Shown here: positions 18,556 to 27,484 of the stretch, one piece after another
How positions within the stretch are numbered: the stretch's first letter is position 1
Layout: each line of letters begins with the position of its first letter
Source of the DNA: Saonia sp964398035
GTDB lineage: Bacteria > Bacteroidota > Bacteroidia > Flavobacteriales > Flavobacteriaceae
Length of the DNA stretch: 44,345 bases
Reading direction: 5' to 3'
Assembly (NCBI GenBank): GCA_964398035.1
Contig: CAYNLI010000007.1
Coordinates: forward strand, 1-44,345
Translations under genes and position numbers: made by a program
The notes under the pieces: model-generated
Seen by the model: the letters and a program-made list of their open reading frames with translations, nothing else
Databases searched by the model: none
What the model was told of the DNA's origin: nothing

Positions 18556-19893
18556 TTAATAATGAAAATGCTTACTTTCCTCAATAAAAGGATTTCGTTT
18601 GGGCTGTAAAGGTGCTTTTGTTAAAGCCCTGAATACCCAGAAAATAAATAATCCAGCAAAAAACAATACTGAACTTATTTCAGGAAGTCCAATCCCCCAC
18701 TGGTCTCCAACTGTAGCTGGCATTATCATATTGAAAATATCTATATAATGTCCTAAAAGAATTACAACCCCGGACATTACCACAAACCAGTTGATTCTTT
18801 TGTAATCACTATTCATCAACAATAATATTGGAAATACAAAATTCATGGCTACCATACCGAAGAAAGGCAGTCTATAATCTTCTATTCTAGTCACAAAATA
18901 TGTTACTTCTTCTGGAATGTTTGCATACCAAATAAGCATAAATTGTGAAAACCATAAGTATGTCCAAAAGATACTCATACCAAACATAAACTTGGCCAAA
19001 TCATGAATGTGGCTATCATTTACATCTTCTAAATATCCTTTAGATTTTAAGTATATGGTCACCAAAGCAATAACGGTAATACCAGAAACAAACATACTGG
19101 CAAACACATACCATCCAAATAATGTACTGAACCAGTGTGGATCTACACTCATAATCCAATCCCAAGACATAATAGATTCTGATATTAAATAGAATACCAA
19201 AAAGGCAGCTGAGATTCTGAAATTCTTAACGAAGTTAGAATTGTCATTAGAATCATCTTGAGCTAAAGAGAACTTTCTAGAAAATTCTCGATATAGAATC
19301 CACCCACCTAAAAAGAAGGCAGCTCTAATCAAAAAGAAAGTAGGGTCTAAATATCCTGATTTTGCTTGCAACAACTTATCATCTGCCACTACATCTGAAT
19401 CCATCCAAACAAATAAATGGTTCATGTGCATAACAGATAAGACCAATATAATGAATATGATGATTCCTCCTGGAATCAAATAAGCTGTAATCCCTTCCAT
19501 TACCCTAAACAATACTGGAGACCAACCCGCCTGTGATGCTCGCTGAACAGCATAAAAGGCCAAAACACCCAATGCTATCATAAAGAAAAAGAAGGCGGCG
19601 ATATATAATGCCGACCAAGGTCTATTCTGTAATTGGTGCAACAAATGCTCATCATGGGAAGCATCATGTTCTTCTCCATGTTCAGCCGTCACTACATCGT
19701 GCTCATCTGCTTCTGCGTGTGTTGCTTCCGCTACATGGGAAACCTCTCCATGACCACCATCATGCGCCGCTATTGTAGCTTTAGCTTCTTCTACAGTACT
19801 TGGTGCAGATACAAAACCAATACCAACACCCAACAATCCAACAGCCATTAGGATGAAAGAAGCAATTTTTAATCTATTTGAAAACGTGTACAT
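18556..19893 (-). CDS. actF: Alternative complex III subunit ActF (NrfD/PsrC-like membrane protein)
   Basis: A 445-residue polytopic membrane protein of the NrfD-like family, one of the two large membrane subunits of quinol:cytochrome c oxidoreductase (alternative complex III). About ten hydrophobic helices follow a first one at residues 9-29. Between helix 1 and helix 2, residues 44-86 hold ten histidines among many Glu and Asp residues, a likely periplasmic or cytoplasmic metal-binding loop that is not part of the core fold. The C-terminus also ends in SKHFHY. It sits between actE (18 bases) and coxB (31 bases), the normal order actE-actF-cox. Confidence 0.92.
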   Translation of the reverse strand: MYTFSNRLKIASFILMAVGLLGVGIGFVSAPSTVEEAKATIAAHDGGHGEVSHVAEATHAEADEHDVVTAEHGEEHDASHDEHLLHQLQNRPWSALYIAAFFFFMIALGVLAFYAVQRASQAGWSPVLFRVMEGITAYLIPGGIIIFIILVLSVMHMNHLFVWMDSDVVADDKLLQAKSGYLDPTFFLIRAAFFLGGWILYREFSRKFSLAQDDSNDNSNFVKNFRISAAFLVFYLISESIMSWDWIMSVDPHWFSTLFGWYVFASMFVSGITVIALVTIYLKSKGYLEDVNDSHIHDLAKFMFGMSIFWTYLWFSQFMLIWYANIPEEVTYFVTRIEDYRLPFFGMVAMNFVFPILLLMNSDYKRINWFVVMSGVVILLGHYIDIFNMIMPATVGDQWGIGLPEISSVLFFAGLFIFWVFRALTKAPLQPKRNPFIEESKHFHY

Positions 19894-19911
19894 ATTACTA
19901 TTGTCTATGTA

Positions 19912-20472
19912 TTATTTTATTAAATCTTGTCTCAATTTTACAACATATTCGGAAACCTGCCAGCGTTCTTTATGATTCAATTGAATAGCATAAGAACCCA
20001 TGGAATTTAATCCATAATAAATTGTATGGTATGAACTTCCCACGGTAATATTTCTCGCTGCATCTGCATATGTAGGGACTCCCAATATTTTTTCTCTTTT
20101 TACCAAGTTCCCTTGACCATCACCTTTTGTGCCATGACATAAAGCGCAATATATATTGTACAATTCTTTACCTACAGCAAGGTTCTTTTCAATGTTCAAA
20201 GAATCTAATGGGCTGGCAGCCAAAATTGCCAATTCTTTTCCTTCAGGAGTATTTTCAATACTATATGGAATCATTCCCCTCGGGATGGTATTTTCTACAG
20301 GTTGCATGGCTTCCATTTGTCCTGGTAAAAAATCTACCTTTCTGTACGTTTCATACCCTACAGGCTCATACATGCCTGGCATATATTGATAATTTGGCCT
20401 GTTCTTATCAGCACATGCCGATACAAGAACAACCAACCCCAATAACAATCCCATTTTCTTAAAACTATTCAT
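19912..20472 (-). CDS. actE: Alternative complex III subunit ActE, monoheme cytochrome c lipoprotein
   Basis: A 186-residue c-type cytochrome. A lipoprotein signal ends with the lipobox LVSAC (Cys20), anchoring it to the membrane on the periplasmic side. One heme site is present, CALCH (Cys109, Cys112, His113), and a Met in GLNSMGSYA is a plausible sixth ligand. The segment between lipid anchor and heme (PGMYEPVGYETYRK, PRGMIPY) is typical of ActE. It is expected to be the electron exit point of the complex toward the oxidase. It lies 15 bases after actD. Confidence 0.94.
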   Translation of the reverse strand: MNSFKKMGLLLGLVVLVSACADKNRPNYQYMPGMYEPVGYETYRKVDFLPGQMEAMQPVENTIPRGMIPYSIENTPEGKELAILAASPLDSLNIEKNLAVGKELYNIYCALCHGTKGDGQGNLVKREKILGVPTYADAARNITVGSSYHTIYYGLNSMGSYAIQLNHKERWQVSEYVVKLRQDLIK

Positions 20473-20487
20473 AATATTTATGACTAC

Positions 20488-21003
20488 TTATCTGAAATTA
20501 ATTTCTACAGCACCTGTGTTCAACAACAGTTCCTTTAATTCTTTTTCATTGTTATGAACTTCTATTTCCATTAAAAAATGATCATCTGTAGTTCTAACAT
20601 CTGGGTTTTCTGCTTCTTTAAAAGGCCACAATCTACTTCTTAAGTAAAATGTGATTACCATTAAGTGTGCTGCAAAAAAGACGGTTAATTCAAACATAAT
20701 GGGCACAAATGCCGGCATGTTCTCTATATAACTAAAACTAGGCTTACCACCAATATCTTGAGGCCAATCACTAATCATCATGTAATTCATCATAACTATT
20801 GATACAACAAACCCAATACATCCATATATAAAAGAAGCAATCGCAATTCTAGTAGGTGCAAGTCCCATTGCCTTGTCCAATCCGTGAACTGGAAAAGGGC
20901 AAAATATCTCTTCTATGTGATATTTAGCTGCTTTTACCTCTTTGACGGCATGCATCAACACATCGTCATCGTTATAAAACGCCTGTATAACCTTAGATGC
21001 CAT
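20488..21003 (-). CDS. actD: Alternative complex III subunit ActD (DUF3341)
   Basis: A 171-residue protein with an N-terminal soluble part (AFYNDDDVLMHAVKEVKAAKY, IEEIFCPFPVHGLDKAMG) and two hydrophobic helices near 54-76 and 98-118. This matches DUF3341, the small membrane-anchored ActD subunit that packs beside ActC and ActF. It has no cofactor motif. The start ATG lies one base after the actC stop, indicating translational coupling. Confidence 0.93.
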   Translation of the reverse strand: MASKVIQAFYNDDDVLMHAVKEVKAAKYHIEEIFCPFPVHGLDKAMGLAPTRIAIASFIYGCIGFVVSIVMMNYMMISDWPQDIGGKPSFSYIENMPAFVPIMFELTVFFAAHLMVITFYLRSRLWPFKEAENPDVRTTDDHFLMEIEVHNNEKELKELLLNTGAVEINFR

Positions 21004-21004
21004 A

Positions 21005-22729
21005 TTATTTTTTCTTATTTAATTTTTTAGCTTGTCCAGCCCAATCATCTCTTTGTGCCCTACCTGGAAACTTTTCTATAATAGCATCCAGTATGTCATA
21101 TTCCTTTTTAGTCATTTTACTGACTTGACCAAAAGTGAATATTCCAATCTTATTCAAGGTTTTTTCCATTTCTGGACCAACTCCTTTTATTTTCTTTAAA
21201 TCATCAGCTACATCCTTAGAAGCATCAAACAATCCTATAGAACCTAACAGATTAGAGACTTTATTGTCCGAATCTCCATCAGATGGTTTTGTAGCAGTTT
21301 CTTTCTTTTTACCCGAAGCAATCTTTTCTATTTTATATAATGGCTTACCGGCCTCTCTTAATTTCTTATATCGCTCTCCAGATGATTTCAAAATAGTCTT
21401 CACTTCTGCCTGTGCAATTACAGGGAATGTTCTTGCATACAATAAGAAAAGAACAAAAAAGAATCCTATGGTTCCTATAAATATTCCAATATCTACAAAA
21501 GTTGGTGAAAACATAGCCCATGAAGAAGGTAGGTAATCTCTGTGTAATGACGTCACAATAATTACAAAACGTTCAAACCACATCCCAATATTTACCACAA
21601 TTGAAATAAAGAAAGAGAACATGATACTGGTCCTAAGTTTTTTGAACCACATAAGCTGTGGAGAAAACACATTACAACTCATCATGGCCCAATATGCCCA
21701 CCAGTAAGGTCCTGTAGCTCTATTTAAGAATGCATATTGTTCATATTCCACTCCTGAATACCATGCCATAAAAAGCTCAGTAATATAAGCACAACCAACT
21801 ATAGAACCTGTAATCATAATTACAATGTTCATTAATTCTATATGCTGTATTGTAATATATGCTTCTAGACCACTCACCTTTCTCATGATAATAAGCAAGG
21901 TGTTCACCATTGCAAATCCAGAGAAAACAGCACCTGCAACAAAATAAGGAGGGAATATTGTTGTGTGCCATCCTGGTATTACCGCTGTAGCAAAATCAAA
22001 AGATACAATAGTGTGTACAGAAAGCACTAAAGGTGTTGCCAAACCGGCCAATACCAAGGAAACTTCCTCAAAACGTTGCCAATCTTTTGCTCTACCACTC
22101 CATCCAAAACTCAATAAACTATATATTTTCTTTTGGAAAGGTCTTACCGCTCTGTCTCTTATCATTGCAAAATCTGGCAACAACCCTGTCCACCAGAATA
22201 CTAAGGAAACTGATAGATATGTTGAAATTGCAAATACATCCCAAAGTAATGGAGAGTTAAAGTTCACCCATAAAGATCCAAACTGATTTGGAATAGGAAG
22301 TGTCCAGTACGCCAACCAAGGACGTCCCATGTGAATAATAGGAAATAATCCTGCCTGAATTACCGAGAAAATAGTCATGGCCTCCGCGGAACGGTTAATT
22401 GCCATTCTCCATTTTTGTCTAAATAACAAAAGTACTGCCGAAATCAATGTTCCTGCATGACCAATACCTACCCACCAAACAAAATTGGTAATATCCCAGG
22501 CCCAGCCTACAGTTTTATTTAATCCCCATGTACCAATTCCAGTGGATACAGTATATACAATACAACCAATCCCCCAAAGGAATGCTGCCAATGCAATGGA
22601 AAATACTATCCACCAGTATTTATTGGCCTTTCCTTCTACAGGAGCTGCAATATCCACGGTTATATCATGGTAGCCTTTGTCTCCAAGAACTAGGGGTTTT
22701 CGTATAGGTGCTTCGTAATGCGACGCCAT
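21005..22729 (-). CDS. actC: Alternative complex III subunit ActC with a C-terminal helix-hairpin-helix tail
   Basis: A 574-residue protein. The first roughly 450 residues are an NrfD/PolysulfideReductase-type membrane subunit with about ten helices (WWVGIGHAGTLISAVLLLFRQKWR near helix 2, HTTIFPPYFVAGAVFSGFA), the quinol-oxidising side of the complex. A charged linker (about 450-508) leads to residues 509-574, which read as a helix-hairpin-helix module (DDLKKIKGVGPEMEKTL, then RDDWAGQAKKL). The same kind of tail is known on some Bacteroidota ribosomal and other proteins and normally binds DNA or mediates protein contacts; its role here is unknown. It follows actB by 33 bases. Confidence 0.93.
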   Translation of the reverse strand: MASHYEAPIRKPLVLGDKGYHDITVDIAAPVEGKANKYWWIVFSIALAAFLWGIGCIVYTVSTGIGTWGLNKTVGWAWDITNFVWWVGIGHAGTLISAVLLLFRQKWRMAINRSAEAMTIFSVIQAGLFPIIHMGRPWLAYWTLPIPNQFGSLWVNFNSPLLWDVFAISTYLSVSLVFWWTGLLPDFAMIRDRAVRPFQKKIYSLLSFGWSGRAKDWQRFEEVSLVLAGLATPLVLSVHTIVSFDFATAVIPGWHTTIFPPYFVAGAVFSGFAMVNTLLIIMRKVSGLEAYITIQHIELMNIVIMITGSIVGCAYITELFMAWYSGVEYEQYAFLNRATGPYWWAYWAMMSCNVFSPQLMWFKKLRTSIMFSFFISIVVNIGMWFERFVIIVTSLHRDYLPSSWAMFSPTFVDIGIFIGTIGFFFVLFLLYARTFPVIAQAEVKTILKSSGERYKKLREAGKPLYKIEKIASGKKKETATKPSDGDSDNKVSNLLGSIGLFDASKDVADDLKKIKGVGPEMEKTLNKIGIFTFGQVSKMTKKEYDILDAIIEKFPGRAQRDDWAGQAKKLNKKK

Positions 22730-22762
22730 AATTTATGTTATAGTTACTTGCTTTATTTTTTG

Positions 22763-25700
22763 TTATGCCTCATTTGTATTCCTTACCTTAACTTGGTAAA
22801 CAACATTTGGTTTTGTTCCCACATGCTCCAATAGGTGATATGCTCTTTCATCTTTTATCAATTCAGAAATTACACTTCCCTCCTCATTTACATCTCCAAA
22901 ACGCATAGCTCCTGAGCTACATGCTGCCGAACATGCAACTGCATCATTGAACTCTCCTTTTACAACTTCTCTTCCTTCTCGTTTTGCCTGTAAAATAACT
23001 GCTTGTGTTGCCTGTATACAAAAAGAACATTTTTCCATTACACCACGCGAACGAACAACAACATCTGGATTGATTACCATTTTACCCAAATCATTGTTCA
23101 TATTATAATCAAACTCATCATTGTTACTATACAAGAACCAGTTGAAACGACGTACTTTATAAGGGCAGTTGTTTGCACAATATCTTGTCCCCACACATCT
23201 GTTATATGCCATATGGTTTTGACCTTGTCTACCATGCGAAGTTGCCGCTACTGGGCAAACCGTTTCGCAAGGCGCATGATTACAGTGCTGACACATTACT
23301 GGCTGAAATGCTACTTGAGGGTTTTCAGATGGGTCTTCCAACTCAGCAAAACCACCCAAAGAACCTTTATCTCCAGTAAGGCCATCAAAACCTTCTTTCT
23401 TCATGTCATCTTCCGCAAACGTATCTTCCGAAGAATAATACCTATCTATTCGCAACCAGTGCATGTCCCTAGACATACGTATTTCGGCTTTCCCAACCAC
23501 AGGCACATTGTTCTCTGCATGGCAAGCAATAACACAGGCACCACATCCAGTACATGCATTTAAATCAATGGAAAGATTAAAATGATGTCCTATAGAACGA
23601 TCAAAACTATCCCAAAGATCAACCGATGTTGCTGGAACCTCATTATGATTCAAAGAAACTTGTGGAACTGGGTTCCATTCGCTATGGTCTTTTGTATTAA
23701 AAATCTCTAATGTTGTTTCCTTAATGATATCTCCTCTACCCATTAAGGTTTTATGTAGTTGTACACATGCAAATTCATGCATACCAGCAGTTTTTTCAAT
23801 AACTACGGTCTGTGTATTTGAAAATCCTTGGTATAATGCAAAAGCATTTACGCCATTCTGCATCTCCTTCTTCATCCCTACTTCCTTACCATATCCAAAA
23901 GAAAGTCCCAAAGAACCTTTAGCTTGGCCTGGTTGAATAATAACAGGAACATTATCAAGAATAACACCGTTCACGGTCAATTTAGCATAACTACCATCTA
24001 AACCGCCATTGGCAACATTTTCATTTACTAAACCTAGTGCTTCTGCATCAGCCTTGGAAACTGTAACATAGTTATCCCAAGAAACTCTAGTGATAGGATC
24101 TGGGAATTCTTGCAGCCAAGGGTTACTTGCCTGCTGTCCATCACCCATACCTACTTTAGAATACAATGTAAGCTCCATACCAGAACTACTTGCATTTGCC
24201 AAACTACGCACTGCAGAAGCTATTGGCACAATAGTTACTGCCTCCTCGTCTTCTACAATTCTAGTTTCAACAACTTCTTCTTCTGTAGTAATTACCGAAC
24301 CAACAAAAACACCATCGTGCAATGTTTTGTTCCACTCACTTTCACCTAAAATATCAGTACTCCAAGTTTCCTTTATATAATCGTAATAGCTTTTATCGCT
24401 ACCCATCCATTGCAACAATGCACTCTGGAATTGCCTAGTATCAAACAACTCTTTAATTGTTGGTTGCATTAGACTATAATATCCTTTTTTTACTTGGGCA
24501 TCTCCCCAAGATTCTAAATAATGTGATGAAGCTGCAACATATTGAGCAACTTCTGTTGTTTCATTTTTATTTGAAGAAAAAACAATCGACAACTCTACAT
24601 TCTTAATTCCCTCTGCAAAATCAGCTGCATTTGGTAAAGAATACATTGGGTTTACACCATCTGTAATCAAAGCTCCAACTTTCCCCGCCTTCATATCAGC
24701 AATTAAAGCATTGATTGCTTTTACATTCCCCTGTCTTGTATATTTTGGTGCGGAAATATCAAAAGCTTTACTTCCCAACATTTCATTGATTGCCAAAACA
24801 ACAGCTTGTGCATTCTCATCATCCAATCCTGTTACCACAACAGCATTAGAACCTGCTTTACCTATTTGCTTGGCAATTGCATCAAGAGCTTTATCCAAAC
24901 TCTCTGATATATCTCCTCCTACATTACTACCATTCAGTTTTCCAAACAACTTAGCCAAAGCAACTTTTTGCTTGGATGGAGCCAAAGGAATTCTTTTATC
25001 TGCATTAGCCCCAGTAAGAGACATATTAGCTTCTAATTGAATATGTCTGGACATTTTACCGTGACTGGGAACACGTCCTTTTGCATAACCACCGTCAAAG
25101 CCACCACCTTGCCAATCTGTCAAGAAATCCGCTCCAAAAGAAACAATGACATCGGCTTTTTCAAAATCGTAATCAGCTAAAGCTCTTTCACCATACTTAG
25201 CTTCAAAAGCATTCAATGCCGCATCTTCAGAAATAGCATCATAAGTAACATGATTTACATTACCATTAGCCTCAGCAAAATCAGCTATTAATCTAGATGT
25301 AGACGGACTAGCATATGTTTGCGTCAATAAAGCAATCTGTTTTCCAGAATTCTTTAACGCACTCAACTTAGCTTTTACCTCAGCATCCAAAGTATCCCAA
25401 CCAACAGATTCACCATTAGTCGAAGGACCCTGCAAACGAGTACTATCGTATAAAGACAAAACAGATGCATGAACACGTGCATTGGCACTGCCCATAACTT
25501 TAGCATCCGTATTGTTTTCAATTTTTATAGGCCTGCCTTCTCTGGTTTTTACCAAAATACTGGCAAAATCAAAACCATTGGCAATAGTGGTCGCATAGTA
25601 ATTAGCAACGCCAGGGATTATATTTTCTGGCTGTACTACATAAGGAATGGTCTTAATCACAGGCCCTTCACATGCAGCCAATGAAGCAGCAGCAGTACTA

Positions 25701-25882
25701 AAGCCAACATACTTTAAAAAATCTCTTCTATTTGTGCTCGTAGAAGACAAAGTATCTTTATCACCCAAAAACTCATCAACAGGAATTTCCTGCACAAATT
25801 CGTTTTGTTTTAGCGTCTCAACAATGGAATCGTTGGGATTTAACTCCGCTTCGCTTTTCCAATATTTTTTGTTTGATGCCAT
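22763..25882 (-). CDS. actB: Alternative complex III subunit ActB (molybdopterin-oxidoreductase-like plus ferredoxin)
   Basis: A 1039-residue periplasm-facing subunit. A twin-arginine-like signal (NRRDFLKYVGFSTAAAS) with a lipobox-like Cys71 lies about 50 residues from the N-terminus, the usual late position in ActB. The middle is a molybdopterin-oxidoreductase fold, but ActB proteins carry no molybdenum cofactor. The C-terminal part (about 770-1000) is a multi-cluster ferredoxin: CTGCGACVIAC, CQHCNHAPCETVCP, CVGTRYCANNCPYK and CSFC, fitting four iron-sulfur clusters. An acidic stretch near 540 (EEEVVETRIVEDEEA) looks like an inserted loop. It lies 34 bases after actA. Confidence 0.95.
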   Translation of the reverse strand: MASNKKYWKSEAELNPNDSIVETLKQNEFVQEIPVDEFLGDKDTLSSTSTNRRDFLKYVGFSTAAASLAACEGPVIKTIPYVVQPENIIPGVANYYATTIANGFDFASILVKTREGRPIKIENNTDAKVMGSANARVHASVLSLYDSTRLQGPSTNGESVGWDTLDAEVKAKLSALKNSGKQIALLTQTYASPSTSRLIADFAEANGNVNHVTYDAISEDAALNAFEAKYGERALADYDFEKADVIVSFGADFLTDWQGGGFDGGYAKGRVPSHGKMSRHIQLEANMSLTGANADKRIPLAPSKQKVALAKLFGKLNGSNVGGDISESLDKALDAIAKQIGKAGSNAVVVTGLDDENAQAVVLAINEMLGSKAFDISAPKYTRQGNVKAINALIADMKAGKVGALITDGVNPMYSLPNAADFAEGIKNVELSIVFSSNKNETTEVAQYVAASSHYLESWGDAQVKKGYYSLMQPTIKELFDTRQFQSALLQWMGSDKSYYDYIKETWSTDILGESEWNKTLHDGVFVGSVITTEEEVVETRIVEDEEAVTIVPIASAVRSLANASSSGMELTLYSKVGMGDGQQASNPWLQEFPDPITRVSWDNYVTVSKADAEALGLVNENVANGGLDGSYAKLTVNGVILDNVPVIIQPGQAKGSLGLSFGYGKEVGMKKEMQNGVNAFALYQGFSNTQTVVIEKTAGMHEFACVQLHKTLMGRGDIIKETTLEIFNTKDHSEWNPVPQVSLNHNEVPATSVDLWDSFDRSIGHHFNLSIDLNACTGCGACVIACHAENNVPVVGKAEIRMSRDMHWLRIDRYYSSEDTFAEDDMKKEGFDGLTGDKGSLGGFAELEDPSENPQVAFQPVMCQHCNHAPCETVCPVAATSHGRQGQNHMAYNRCVGTRYCANNCPYKVRRFNWFLYSNNDEFDYNMNNDLGKMVINPDVVVRSRGVMEKCSFCIQATQAVILQAKREGREVVKGEFNDAVACSAACSSGAMRFGDVNEEGSVISELIKDERAYHLLEHVGTKPNVVYQVKVRNTNEA

Positions 25883-25916
25883 ACGATATATCTGAAATTA
25901 ACTCCTTTTATTTTGA

Positions 25917-27257
25917 TTAATAGTGACACTTACCACATTCCATTCCACCCATCTGCGCCACCGTCAACTGATCTACGCCATATTTCTTGGAAAGCTCAGC
26001 ATGTATTTTTGCATAATACTCGTTTCCTTCAACCTTCACATTGGTTTCTCTATGACAGCTGATACACCATCCCATTGTTAATGGGGAATATTGCTCAACA
26101 ATATCCATCTCCTCAATTGGACCGTGACATGTTTGACATTCTATCCCAGCAACAGAAACGTGCTGTGAGTGGTTAAAATAAGCGAAATCCGGTAAATTAT
26201 GAACTCTTACCCATTCCACAGCTTTGGTCTCACCTGTATAATTTTGACTCTCTTCATCCCAACCAACTGCTTCATATAATTTTTTAATTTCAGCCGTATA
26301 GAAATCATTAGTATAACCATTTGCTAAATCTTCTTTAGTTGGCCCTTCCGGGTTTCCTTGATATTGATATATGGATTTATGACAGTTCATACATACATTC
26401 AAAGAAGGCACTCCAGAAGTTTTGGAAACCCTAGCCGAAGAATGGCAATATTTACACTCTATTTTATTATCACCTGCGTGTACTTTATGCGAAAAATGAA
26501 TTGGCTGCACAGGAGCATATCCTTGATCCACCCCAAGTTGCATCATCCATCCAAACGCAAAATAACCACTAGTCAATAACAGCAAAATAGCTGTTACCAA
26601 TAATAAAAATTGACTTTTCACAAAAGCTTTCCATAAAGGCAAGCTTTTATTTTTTTCTTTTTCTAAATCAACACCGTTAGCCGTTGCAATACGTTTTAAG
26701 GTATTGTTTACCATAAACAGCATTAACACCAAAAGACCAAAAACAAGAGCTAAAGCCCCTAAAATAATTTCGTTTGACAATCCAGATGATTCTGCTGACC
26801 CACCATCTACAACCCCACCATCACTCACCACAACTGGCGTAGCTGGAGGAGCGGCAGTATAAGCCAAAATATCATCTATATCCTCATTACTTAATGTCGG
26901 AAATGGAGTCATTGCCGCCTGACTATACTCATCGTATATCTTATTAGCATATGTGTCTCCAGATTTAATCAACCCTGAACTATTCTTAATCCAAGCATAC
27001 AACCATCCACTATCCAACCCTTCTTCTTCCGTCAAACGTGACTCCACATTAGCCAAAGACGGACCCGTCATTTTACGATCTAAAGAATGGCAAGCCGCAC
27101 AGTTTTGATTAAATAATTGTTTTCCCTTAGCTGAATCACCACCTCCCAATGATGTGTCTTCTTGCGCAAAAAGTGTAGCTGAAAAAAGCAGAAGAAATAC
27201 TACTAAATTAATACCTAAATTTTTAGAAATTATATTACGGTATGGAACCTTTTTCAT
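25917..27257 (-). CDS. actA: Alternative complex III subunit ActA, multiheme cytochrome c with an extra N-terminal c domain
   Basis: A 446-residue protein with six CXXCH heme motifs: CAACH (53-57), CKYCH (268-272), CMNCH (289-293), CQTCH (374-378), CISCH (398-402) and CGKCH (441-445). The last five form the pentaheme ActA core. The first belongs to a separate class I cytochrome c domain (about 40-135) behind a signal peptide, joined through a Pro/Gly linker and two membrane helices (163-183, 212-237). The extra domain could pass electrons to soluble carriers or to CoxB. It is the first gene of the eight-gene act-cox operon. Confidence 0.95.
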   Translation of the reverse strand: MKKVPYRNIISKNLGINLVVFLLLFSATLFAQEDTSLGGGDSAKGKQLFNQNCAACHSLDRKMTGPSLANVESRLTEEEGLDSGWLYAWIKNSSGLIKSGDTYANKIYDEYSQAAMTPFPTLSNEDIDDILAYTAAPPATPVVVSDGGVVDGGSAESSGLSNEIILGALALVFGLLVLMLFMVNNTLKRIATANGVDLEKEKNKSLPLWKAFVKSQFLLLVTAILLLLTSGYFAFGWMMQLGVDQGYAPVQPIHFSHKVHAGDNKIECKYCHSSARVSKTSGVPSLNVCMNCHKSIYQYQGNPEGPTKEDLANGYTNDFYTAEIKKLYEAVGWDEESQNYTGETKAVEWVRVHNLPDFAYFNHSQHVSVAGIECQTCHGPIEEMDIVEQYSPLTMGWCISCHRETNVKVEGNEYYAKIHAELSKKYGVDQLTVAQMGGMECGKCHY

Positions 27258-27341
27258 ATTAAAAATATTTCTATCGAAATCTTGGCACGATATTTTGTGT
27301 TATTTAAAAAATAAACACCCATATCGTCGTTAAATTAAGGT

Positions 27342-27349
27342 CAAAAATA
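27342..27349 (-). promoter_or_regulatory. Candidate -7 element of the act-cox operon
   Basis: TATTTTTG on the minus strand matches TAnnTTTG and lies 85 bases before the actA ATG. No TTG occurs at the usual -33 distance, so the promoter may be weak or activator-dependent. The leader would be about 80 bases. Confidence 0.35.
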
Positions 27350-27381
27350 CAACATAGACTTTGTTTGAGAAATGTTAATGG

Positions 27382-27402
27382 ATTTATAATTTATAATTTA
27401 TA
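27382..27402. repeat. Three tandem ATTTATA heptamers
   Basis: Three perfect, contiguous copies of ATTTATA occupy 27382-27402 in the divergent region between actA and the SPOR gene, just beside a 16-base palindrome. This could be an UP-like or regulator-binding element, or simple AT-rich slippage. Confidence 0.7.
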
Positions 27403-27404
27403 CC

Positions 27405-27420
27405 AATTCTAAATAGAATT
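27405..27420. promoter_or_regulatory. Palindromic candidate operator
   Basis: AATTCTA, two bases, TAGAATT form a perfect 7-bp inverted repeat, 7 bases upstream of the -33 TTG of the SPOR-gene promoter and between two divergent promoters. It has no T run, so a terminator is unlikely. The binding protein is unknown. Confidence 0.4.
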
Positions 27421-27427
27421 AAAATCT

Positions 27428-27455
27428 TTGGTTTAAAATTAAAAATATACTTTTG
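27428..27455 (+). promoter_or_regulatory. Promoter of the SPOR-domain gene
   Basis: TTG (27428-27430), 17 bases and TACTTTTG (27448-27455) match the flavobacterial -33/-7 consensus. The predicted transcript starts near 27461, about 24 bases before the ATG. Confidence 0.6.
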
Positions 27456-27484
27456 TAAACCTTATTTTTTATACCACAAAAACA

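Noticed and set aside
22763..25882. A catalytic molybdoenzyme (formate dehydrogenase or nitrate reductase type)
   Set aside because: The gene order with ActA, C, D, E and F identifies it as ActB, which keeps the fold but not the cofactor.
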